From Cercophora sp. LCS_1 (Eukaryota; Ascomycota; Sordariomycetes; Sordariales; Lasiosphaeriaceae), in the NCBI GenBank assembly GCA_036250225.1, contig JAPZLL010000006.1:682001-746000 (forward strand): a stretch of DNA of 64,000 nucleotides, given 5' to 3'. A program made the position numbers and the translations under genes. The notes beneath the pieces are model-generated. The model was not told where the DNA came from and ran no database searches. It was given only the letters and a program-made list of their open reading frames with translations. Positions 25,720-35,226 of the stretch are shown piece by piece (position 1 is the first letter of the stretch; every line of letters starts with the position of its first letter).

Positions 25720-27095
25720 ATGAGGGCCGTCATTGCCGGCCCGGCCATCGCGGCGCTCGTCTACCGGGCCTACTCCAAAAAGTCGCTGACGCCCGGTGGC
25801 ATCTTCGCCGCCTTCCTCACGGCTGTTGCCCATGCGGTGCATCCATGGAACCTGCCATTTGTCCTGCTGGTCGTCTTCTTCTTGGCTGGCACCAGAGCAA
25901 CTCATGTAAGAGACTTGGTCCGACCCCGACCCGCAGAACCCGCACTGTCACAAATCCCACCCCTCTCCAACGCAGGAACCACCCTCCTGACGCGTAACTC
26001 GTCCCGGCAGTGTCGTATACCAGCCAACCCCTCCCATCCATCCGCCTCTCACCTTTGCGTGGACACTGACGTTGCGTTCCGTCGATCTAGGTCAAGGAGA
26101 ACGTCAAGGCATCCCTTACACTACACTCCCGAGGGTCCTCGGGAGGCGAAGGACCCCGGACGCACGTCCAGGTGTTTGCCAACTCACTGACGGCTTCACT
26201 GTTCTCCTTGCTGCACGCCTACCAGCTGCACGCCCGCAAGCAGGCCCTCCTGGCCGGCCATCCCGGGTCCACGTCTGATCAGCACCCGGGGAGCATCTGC
26301 TTCAACTGGGGCGGTGATCTGCTCGTAATCGGCATCATTGCCAACTATGCCTGCGTCGCTGCTGACACGTTCAGCTCTGAGCTCGGCATCCTCTCCAAGG
26401 GTGAGCCTCGCCTAATCACCAGCTTGACCCTCCGGAAGGTGCCACGCGGCACAAACGGAGGCGTCTCCATGGTTGGGCTAGCTGCAGGGCTGCTAGGCAG
26501 CATGGTCATCGTTACAGCATCGGTCTTGACACTGCCGTTCTGCTCCGCCGAGACGGCCGGCAAGGTCGGTGGCGGTGCGCCCTGGACTGGTGATCAACGA
26601 CGGGTGTTGATCCTGGGGCTGACGCTGTGGGGATTCCTCGGCAGTGTGGTCGACAGTGTTCTCGGCGGTCTATTTCAGCGGACCGTCAAGGATGTGCGCT
26701 CCGGTAAGGTCGTCGAAGGCGAAGGTGGCGTTCGCGTGCTCGTTTCACCCGGGGGTGTTGAACAGCATGCAAGGGCGACGACGGACGTCAAGGCAGCCTT
26801 GCTCAGCGGTGAGGGTAGAGACGCCGTGGAAAAGCAGGATGTTGCTGTTGTGGACGACAAGGAGGGTGCGACGCCGAGCGCGAGCCGCTATGATGCTAGG
26901 AACAAGCATAGGAGGTCAAGTTTTGGCGACGAGAAGCCTTCGAGGGTGGTGGAGAATGGCTGGGACCTGTTGGACAATAACGATGTGAACTTTCTCATGG
27001 CTTTTGGTATGAGCATCGGTGCCATGGCTATGACGTCGTGGTATTGGAACGTGCCTTTGCAGTCGGTACTGCCGTCAAACTTTGCGTCCCCTTAG
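25720..27095 (+). CDS. DUF92/TMEM19-family integral membrane protein
   Basis: Exons are 25720-25905 and 26091-27095, giving 395-396 aa. The 185-nt intron begins GTAAGA and ends CTAG; removing it joins GTRATH to VKENVKASL in frame, as is typical of the family. I chose the Met at 25720 because the first membrane segment (RAVIAGPAIAALVYRAYSKK) starts there, although the frame is open further upstream. Several hydrophobic segments are visible: an N-terminal pair, one near VIGIIANYACVAADTFSSELG, one in SMVGLAAGLLGSMVIVTASV and a C-terminal one. The loop before the last segment is hydrophilic and poorly conserved. The family includes human TMEM19 and the plant phytyl-phosphate kinase VTE6. The substrate in fungi is unknown, so I do not assign a reaction. 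Confidence 0.88.
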
Positions 27096-27585
27096 CTTGT
27101 ATATTTGGTAGACGTCGGTATAGCATGCTGTTTGGTGGGTGTTGGGATACATATGGAGTATCATGGTCAATACACGAGCATCGAACCCAATCTTCTAAAG
27201 TCATTGTCTGTTTCTCTCCGTGTCACCACATCTGTGTCTCAACCCATCGTAGGCTGGCCTTCAGAGCCAGACATTTTCAGTGGTTAATACCTGCCAAACC
27301 CCGATAAATTCGAAGTACCTAAGCACAGTCAGTCCCATGTGTCTCTTGGTGTCCAAATTCGCCTTTGTCACGGAAACGTCATCACTGACCGCTGGGTCAG
27401 TCATTATGGAAACGTATTACAGCATCCACCAACCTCCCTTATCCCCAAGAATCCAGACACCTCATCAGTACCTATTGGGCGTCTCCAAGAAACAGTGGCC
27501 CGCAATGACCTCATCCTAGCCCCCTTTCGATGTTTCCCTTGTCACCTCACTCCTCAGATATCCCACAATACCACAGTAAACCATC

Positions 27586-27634
27586 ACATACGACCATAGG
27601 CACTGGAAGAATGGTGATCCTGTTCGCACATAAG
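27586..27634 (+). pseudogene. 5S rRNA relic (5'-end fragment)
   Basis: The first 15 bases, ACATACGACCATAGG, are the highly conserved 5' end of ascomycete 5S rRNA, and the next bases (CACTGGA) also fit. After that the similarity weakens: the GATCC-GT-CGC block is recognisable but carries C-to-T differences and small gaps, and the 3' half, including the conserved AGTAGTTGGGT part, is missing. 5S genes are dispersed in many filamentous ascomycetes, and truncated copies are known in Neurospora. I infer a truncated pseudogene. The family sequence is recalled from knowledge, not searched. Confidence 0.6.
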
Positions 27635-27652
27635 TGGGGCCTTGGCCCTCTG

Positions 27653-27665
27653 TTAACCCTAACCC
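27653..27665 (+). repeat. Short interstitial telomere-like motif
   Basis: TTAACCCTAACCC is just under two copies of the CCCTAA telomere repeat used by filamentous fungi. It lies 19 bp after the 5S relic. It could be chance, a binding site for a telobox factor, or a scar of break repair. Confidence 0.5.
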
Positions 27666-27848
27666 TTTTTCACGTGCCACAGCAAATCAACCCCTCCTCC
27701 CAATTGCCCCGCAACACCTGTTCCTTCCCCCTTACAATCGCCCTGCAACGCACCTGTTCCTTCCATTGCCAACAAGTAAAGCGAACCTTACTCCTTGCAA
27801 TCGCTCTGGGCGTACTGACATTCCATCTTCACCACCTTCACCATCCAC

Positions 27849-29033
27849 ATGGCCGACAAGAAAGCAATTACCGCCCAGCTCGATCGGCTGACTCTCTACC
27901 CGACAACACCTCCAGAAACAGCATCTCCCGATTCCCCCACGCCGTCTATAGGTTTGCCGGTCTCGGGCGTCGACAAGATTATTGCCGAAATTCGCGATCG
28001 TATCTGTGGCCGAGTCGAGGTCGAAGAGGAGTGGTGGTGTATCAGCCTCAGTCGTGAGGAGTTCAAGGCTTTTGAGGCACGTTTCGAAGCTGAAGGGGAC
28101 TACCGCTGGCCAAAGTAAGTAGCCTATCCCTCTGTCCCTCTGTCCCTCTGTCCCTCTGTCCCTCTGTCCCTCTTTGTCCAGTTGCCCCTTGTCCAGTATT
28201 GCATTAGCTAACCTCTAATTAGGTACGACTACTTCCCTCAGCTTGCTAAGTTCGTCCTACGTATGGCGGGTACTACCCACGAAAACGTTATCAGAAGATT
28301 CGAACGTACAGTCACACGACAGTTAGATATCATCGAACAAAGTGACGACCAAGTTGCAGCCGATTTCGCTCGGGATGTGCATCCGGGAGGGAGCCCCAAG
28401 ATTGAGAGTGATGGTGGTTCCCATCACCCAGATGGGTCGTTTGCACACAAAGATGCAGGGGTAGAATGTGTTATTTTGGAGGTCTCTCATTCACAACAAC
28501 GACAAGATTTGCCATTCCTTGCAGATGAATACATCCTAGGTTCAAATGGGCGGACCCAAGTTGTTATTGGGATTGACCTTGAATACCGGAAGGAGAAGGG
28601 AAAAGAAGCCAGGGTTACGATATGGCGACCAAGATATATTGAGGAGGATGGGGAAGCCGTGCTTGAAGCAGCTGAGACAGAAACAGGTATCTTTCGGGCA
28701 GTGGATGGTAGTTTGGTCAATGGGGAACGGAACCTTCGCATTAGGCTCAAAGATTTTGGGTATTGGCCCAATTGCCTCGGAATCGATGATATCTCCGGGG
28801 AGATTACTATTTCGTTTCCTCAACTTTACGAAATAGTACAGGCGGCTGAGGCTATAGCGGAGCAGAGGGATCGTGAGCGCAGGAAGATACAGCAAGAGAA
28901 TCATCGAAAGCGGCGAAGGGTTCGGTCACCACCAGAGCAACTCACAGAATCAGACGAGGAGCGGTTCAAGGCAGCCGAAAAAAGAGTCAAGAGGCAGCTT
29001 AGCGACCAGGACAGCGATTATATCCCAGAGTAG
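27849..29033 (+). CDS. Fungal conserved protein, possible PD-(D/E)XK nuclease-like fold
   Basis: Exons are 27849-28114 and 28223-29033, giving 358 aa. The 108-nt intron starts GTAAGT and ends TTAG; joining it restores a lysine codon (WPKYDYFPQ). Most of the intron is a tandem 8-bp repeat. I do not know a characterised homologue. The middle reads HPDGSF (D159), then ILEVSHSQ (E175, S177), then a predicted helix with LADEYIL and a hydrophobic strand VVIGIDLEY. The order D, E-x-S and hydrophobic strands resembles PD-(D/E)XK/Uma2-type folds, but with Ser where the usual Lys would be, so activity is doubtful. The C-terminal 70 residues are charged, with a basic RKRRRV patch that could be a nuclear localisation signal. 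No signal peptide or membrane segment is seen. Confidence 0.8.
28131..28170 (+). repeat. (TCTGTCCC)5 tandem repeat inside an intron
   Basis: Five perfect 8-bp units fill the centre of the intron at 28115-28222. The pyrimidine-rich unit leaves the donor, branch region and acceptor intact. Confidence 0.95.
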
Positions 29034-31252
29034 GATTTTATTTTGGGGCAGGTGGCAAAGATAGAACTAATAGAACTAATAGACCTCGGAATATTTAGAT
29101 CTGCAGATCCCGAGTTCCTGGTACTGCCTCTGAACCCATCATCCTATTCCTGAGCTCCAAGGTCGGGATCTCATCTGGTGGGTTCAACTTTTGGGGGGGT
29201 GTCAGGTGGCTTGGGGATAGGAACATATGAAGTCATGGGCAAGGTGACCATTTGACGGATTGGTGGTCTATTTTTGGTGCTGCAACACCGGAGTGTGGAT
29301 TGGGTGGGTGTGCTCAACTTGCAGACTAAATCGCACGGGCTGGGTGTCTTTATTTACTTCTCGTTGATGTCACAGGGATCGTGGAGGGTGGTCGTATTAA
29401 TGATCTCGACGAGCTGAGCTCTGGGTGAACTTGGTCCTGGGTGGGCAAGAGCAGGGGAGGGCATCAGAGCGAAGCCGTTCAGAACCGTTCCAGTCTCTGC
29501 TTTTTGATGGCCAACGGGTTTTCGGTGTCATCAGCAAGCACGCCTACTAGGCAAGGGATCTATTGGTACAGTGCTTACCAGCAGATATATCAAGGTCGAA
29601 ACAAGGTACTGCAGCGCACAGCTAGGCCTCTACTCCAGGGTATCATCGCTGAAGAAGACGGGATGCCATGTGATTTTTAACTCCTCAAGGGCGTGTCCTC
29701 ATTATGAGGAAAGAAGCATACGGTGCCATTATGTTATCTTGAGCTAGAGTGCCCACGGGATTCACGGCGACCGTGGCCTGTTTCTTTCATCGTCCAATAC
29801 CACTATCATTGTTTATCAGCGTGACGAGAAGGGAAAAAAGGGGTGGCCTCGACGCCCGAGGGGGGGGGTTATACTTTCCGAGGGACCCACATTTCCGTGT
29901 CTTTCGTCCCAATCTGAACAAGACTCCTGGGCCGTGCTTGCCTAGGTGCTTTGCTCCGAGACGAGGAACTTACTTTAGGGCCAGACGTTGAACCCCCCCG
30001 CTGGCCAGCTGAGTGGGCGCTTCGGTGCCTACTTCGAGACGCCATGAGGGTAGGTGAGGTAGTCAGTCTTACTCCTGATCATTCCCTTCACACCTACCCA
30101 CCGATCGTGCTCGAATACTCCTACCCACCAACTAGCAAAAGCAGTTTGGGCCGAAGCAGGTTGGCGTAATTAGTCCGCCGACCATCTGTTTTTATCATCT
30201 AGAAGTTGGGACCCAGCACAGATGTTGACAGTCACGAAAATGGCCCAGACCACCCAATAACCCCCCCTCTTCACCCCCTCATACATTACAAGTGTTGTCC
30301 CGGTATTTCACCAACAACGACAGTTCAAGCTCATGTACCAAAATATGCAAAACCACAACCGTGGAAACAACTAGTAAACCCTCTCCGCCGGCATGAGGCC
30401 TTGTCAGTGACCAGGGCTTTGGTATGTACATTACAATACGTTGACTGGTCTTTAAGCTACCTCATAGGCCACTGTTTATGCTGGTACAGTACCTCCTTTC
30501 TTTACGGCACACCTTCAGGCATCATATTTTTACGGATAGGACAGGATAGGATGGGATAGGTAGCCTAACGCCTCAGCTCATGGCGCTGCGACTCGCAAAT
30601 AGATCAATAACAGTACGGGTGCAAATATAATTGGGATTTAACACCAATGTGTTCTGTTCCTTTCCCCCCCCCACTTTCTACATGGCTTACTTTACTACTT
30701 TTTATCCCACAGCCACGAGACCATATTTGGGAACTTGGTTTGTAGCACATATAAATCACTTGTGTGTGCAGACAAGTGGTTACTCTTATCAACTGGTAAG
30801 CCAACGATTGTGATTACATGTGTCTCTGGAGCATGTTTTGTTTACCAGCGAATCCCCCAGAAGCGAGATTTGCCCAAGGGACTCCTCCCGGCTTGATACC
30901 CCCCTAGTTGTTTCTTTCATTTGCGGGCATTCGCAATGTATGGAATGGATGTTTCGTCGAAATGCCAGACTGTGTGTCCAGCCTGAGCAGTAAGCCTCGG
31001 GACTGCAAGCCATCGCCACCAACGCATTCACTGGCATCAAAATCCGATATCGTCATGTTGCAGCCTTGATAGGCCTTAAAGCATTCATTGTGATCATGAT
31101 ATCTAATACCTCTACCGTGTACGGGGTTCTATCCTCTCCGGCCTCTCCTGACCGGCTCTCCCAACCAAACTCGACATAGGACTCCCAACCCGCCTGCTAA
31201 CCCAACAAGACCAAGCAAACACATCGACCAACGCACGCACGACGAGGCTTGC
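29034..31252. other. Intergenic region (2.2 kb)
   Basis: No gene is supported between the nuclease-like gene and the 3' end of OSH3, which converge on this region. I see only short frames, a G-run near 29861-29869 and three imperfect GGATAGG-type units near 30532-30560. Confidence 0.6.
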
Positions 31253-34200
31253 TCAGCAGTCAAATATGTCGACAACACCGCCCCAGCCTCCTTTCGACCG
31301 TTCCTCCCAGTAGCCCTCCTTTCCGCCCTTTAACCTCCACACCTCCTCGCCGCCGGCGTCTCCCTCAACCTTGACAAACCACTTTGGCTTGTGCTCCTCT
31401 CCGCGCTCCTCCATCTCTCTTCTTCGCTCCCTCTGCTTCTCCTCGAGTTTGACTTTCCATTCCTCAGCCTCGTCCAGATCGCCCTGCTCCGCCAGTTTCT
31501 GGTCAGGTCTCAGTCTGGTATCCGTTGGCGGCAGCTTGCCCTTTTCCAGGGCCGTGACCTCGTTGAGCCCGGCCGCAAATGTCGTCATGCCGTACGTATT
31601 CGCCGCGTTATCCACCAAGCTGCCAACTCTCCAGACCTCTTTGCCGCCCGGCACGCTCTTCAACGCGCCGGTCCACGTGCCGGTCAAGCTAACACCCCAG
31701 TGTCCTCCGTCGGGTCCGTAGCACTCGACCTGGACGTCCTCTCCGCGACCGCCAAACACGCCCTTGGACCTAAACTCGACTACCCCCTTGGCCCCGGTAC
31801 TGTCGCATGCCACCGTCATGGTGCCCACCGGTTCAACATACTTCTCGCCCATGACGACGTTGCGGAGGAAGACGGTTGCAATATTCCAACTGTACAGCTC
31901 ATCGCCGCCCTCGGGGAGCCGCAGCGCCACCCTGACTCGTCCTTCCGTCGTGATCTCGGCGCTCTTGCCCCAGAATTTCTGTGATGGCGCCGGGCTCTGC
32001 GTGAAGGACCAGCTCGCGCTGTCGGCCTGCATCGCGAGCCGGACAGGCCGATGGCATACCTTCTCAACAATGAGTCTGAAGCCCCCCGGAACTTCCTTGT
32101 CCGAGCGGACAAGTTCAAACGTCTCACCCAGAAGGGGATTGAATGGTTTGCGAATCGCACGTTCCTTTGCACGACCGCCGCTGAACTGCGAAATGGCAAA
32201 GGCCGTGACGTAGAGGAGACGGTCCTTAGCCTGCGGCAGCTGCGCGGCCTGGTCGAGGAGCTGCGCGTATTCAAGCTGTTCGGCTACGCGCTGAAGGAGA
32301 GACGTTGGCTCGTTGGCTGAGACGGGCATGCTGATGGTGCTGAGGTCTTTACCGACGTTCTTACGGACGAACGCGATGAGACTTGGGGGAGCTACTTTGG
32401 CCGGAGGGATGGTCCTGCGCCGGGAGGCTGCGTCCGTGATTGGCAGCGGCGCAAGGGATTTTGGCTTTATAGGGAAGAGGCTTGCAGCGCCAGAAGCTGT
32501 GGGCGAATATTCCTCTTCATCCTCCATCGAAGAGACCGAGGACGAATCGTGGATGTCGACTTCCTCAGCGTCGGAACCGTTGGTATCTTCTTCCTCGCTT
32601 TGGTTGCCGATGAGCATGAGCTGGTTCTGGGATCCTGCCGACTCGCCTGCCTCTGCATCGAAGAACTCGTCCGTCGTCGAAGTGGATTCGTAGCTCTTCC
32701 TCGGTACTAGTGCAGCGGGTGCAGGCAGGCGTCTCCTCTTGCTCGTCGCGAGCAGACTCGAGAACTCGACCACTACCGAGTCTAGGTCACTTAGCAGCGC
32801 GGCGCAGTTTTCGTACGTGTTGCGTTCTTCTTGCAACTTCCCGTAGCTCTTCTTTGCGCCGTTCGTCGACATAACCGCGGCCGAATTGGGAGTTGGGACG
32901 GCTAACGTTGAGCTAATCGCGCTTTGGAAGGCCTGTGGTGTGAGCGGTGAAGAGGCACTAGCCTTGCGCTTCCAGAAGGGCCTCTTCTCAGCGTGTGCAG
33001 GGAAATATCCATCCGATTCCTCCGGAAGGTTGGGCGACAGCAGCGATCCGTGACTGCTGCCTGCGTTCTTTTGGACATCCATGTCCTTAACAAGACGCCG
33101 AAGGGCGTCTCTGGTTCCGACAATCCTGCTGACCAGCGTTTCCACCTGTTTCCACTCCCGATCCTCCTCCTGCTGGGTGTTGGGGACTGGCGTAAAACTT
33201 TGTGGCACCCGTGCCTTCTCAGGGATGGACTCGCTCACCAGGGCCTCCAAGCCTCTGGCGATACGGCTTGCCCGTTCAAGCGCGCGGGCCCAATCTGTGA
33301 ACTCCTTGGCGTTGGACGCCTTCAGGTGCCATACCTCAGCGCCCGAGTCGATGGTGATTTCGCGACGCCTCTCGTCCGCCGCAATCGCGGCCAAACTCAG
33401 GGGAATAGCTCCTCGAAGGGCCGACGAGTTGCGGTTGTGATAATATGACAACGTGCACGTCGTGTAGTCGAGAGAAAAGAAGCGCCTCGCGTAGCCTTGG
33501 CCCTTTTTCCGCCGACGCTTCAACAGTGTGCCGACATGGTACGAACTCGACGTGGAGCCCTCGCTCTTCCCAGCCGTTGTCAGGCCGCGCCCGCCATGGC
33601 TGTGTAAGCTGTCAACCGACTCGGAAGCTGTCGCGCCGAGTCTCGGACTTCCATGCTTGCCGAGGCTTGTCCGGCTCGAGTTTGCGTTGGGGCCGGCTTG
33701 TAGGTTGGGAAGATGGCGTGCCGTCTGCGGCGGCGCCCCGGAGGGATATGTCAAGAGGACAAACGTGGCTGTTTTGGACGTTTGTTTCGAAAAGGTGTTG
33801 TCAAAGACAAGTCCAAACATTCCACCGCTGGTGACATCATATGTTCCGACCGAGACCTTGTCGGCCTCGCACTTCCCGTGCCATTTGATTGGTATGAATC
33901 CCTTCTTTGCCAGTTGGTCTTGCGCGGTGCTAGCGTCCTTCCTTGCGAACAGACCAGTCTTGGCTTCGGCCGTGCCTTCGGTGTGCTGCTCAGGGAAAGC
34001 AGTCTCGACGGTTTGCGATGTGAACGTGGTGGCGCCGGTGCCGGGGTGCTTGACAATGGCAAAGTTTCTGCGAGTTCCTTGGTCAGGCGTGCTTTTGCCC
34101 AGCTGGCGCATCACACATACATGGATTTCTTGTGAGGCTGAACGCTCCAGGAGATGGTATGACCCTCGTCCACCTTGACCCATCGTACGATGTAAGACTG

Positions 34201-34298
34201 TAGGCACCTGTTAGTGGCAGTTCGCGCAACCATTCTGGCCGACGACGGGAGCGCGCGCATACTCTACTGTGGATCTCGAGCTGTTCAATTCCCGCCAT
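31253..34298 (-). CDS. OSH3: Oxysterol-binding protein homologue, Osh3 type (GOLD-PH-ORD)
   Basis: Lipid-transfer protein of 975 aa. Exons are 34263-34298, 34121-34197 and 31253-34067. Introns of 65 and 53 nt restore the family N-terminus MAGIEQLEIHSR-SYIVRW and then HKKSI-NFAIVKHP. The first exon is only 36 nt. A GOLD-like domain occupies about residues 1-150, a PH domain about 220-310 (YHVGTLLKRRRKKGQGYARRFF), and the oxysterol-related domain about 610-960, with the FNPLLGETFE motif. The signature usually written EQVSHHPP reads EKVCHRPV near residue 705, so one of the paired phosphate-binding histidines is arginine. Osh3 acts at ER-plasma membrane contacts with phosphoinositides. An acidic, serine-rich linker lies between PH and ORD. 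The family assignment is secure; Osh3 subtype rests on the GOLD-PH-ORD order and absence of ankyrin repeats. Confidence 0.93.
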
Positions 34299-35226
34299 GT
34301 TGAAAGTTTTCGGATGCGCCCCGCGCGCGTGTAGAGCTAATGTGGAGTGTCGTTAGAGGGATGCGATCGCTACTGCGACGCGTCGGAGCAGAAAAGGTTC
34401 ACGCGGTGCAGGGATGATCCAGCATTCGAGATGTCTTCCCCACCACTGTTTGTGAAAGAGTCAGTTGGAGGTGACCTCGAAAAAAACGGTGGAGGCGGGG
34501 GAAGAAGAACGCTGTGGAGGACGAGGTTGGATGGAGTCAACCTGGCGTTGACTTTGCCAACGTCAGCGGCCCCAATCAGCCCCCCGATCAGCCCTACCAG
34601 CATGGCGCACCTGCTCATTGGTTGGCCTGGACGGCTACGGGATCCTCGGGATGAAATGCCCCACCACCCGCGCAACCACCCGCTGCCTCACGGCTGGCTC
34701 CCGCTGACCTCATACCCCTGAAGGTAAACTTTGTTCAGGACGGTTCCTACATAGCCCTTGCGCTAGCTCGGCAGAACCTGGCTTGATATCAGGTGAGCAT
34801 GTTCACTGTTTGTAGTAGCAATACCCTGAAGACTGTTGTATTTTTTTGCTCATAGGTTTTCGAAGTCAGCGTGGTCAAGGCTTGAATGTTACAGGCCCTC
34901 GTGTGACCCACTGAATCACTATAGTCCTCGGTCTTCATTCTTGCAGTTCCCTTCTCCTCAAGGGGGTTGGAGAGCTTGTTGTCTTTGTTGTCTTTGTCCG
35001 AGACCGGACTGGTCATTCTCATATTCTCTTTTTTTTCTGAATATCTAGGAGCCCGCTGAGGGCATGTGTCTCGGCTGGCTAACGTCTGGTGGGACCCAGT
35101 CCCGATATCCCCAATGCAGTCCCAAGTCCTGGCGTCCTGGTTGCCAAATTGAACCGCCCAAATCTCAAGCAATCGCCTTCCCACCTGTAGTTATCCATAA
35201 TACATTAAATTCACAGTCAAACAACC
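34299..35226. promoter_or_regulatory. Intergenic: OSH3 promoter and SPT6 3' end
   Basis: Both neighbours are on the minus strand, so this 928-nt gap holds the SPT6 3' UTR (right side) and the OSH3 promoter and 5' UTR (left side). No other gene is supported. Confidence 0.6.

Larger units (their letters stand above)
27096..27848. promoter_or_regulatory. Intergenic between TMEM19-like and nuclease-like genes
   Basis: This 753-nt stretch should contain the 3' UTR of the left gene and the promoter of the right gene. It holds a 5S rRNA-like relic (27586-27634), a telomere-like motif (27653-27665), a CACGTG box near 27671 and an imperfect direct repeat of about 20 bp (27711-27730 and 27745-27764). 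Confidence 0.6.
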
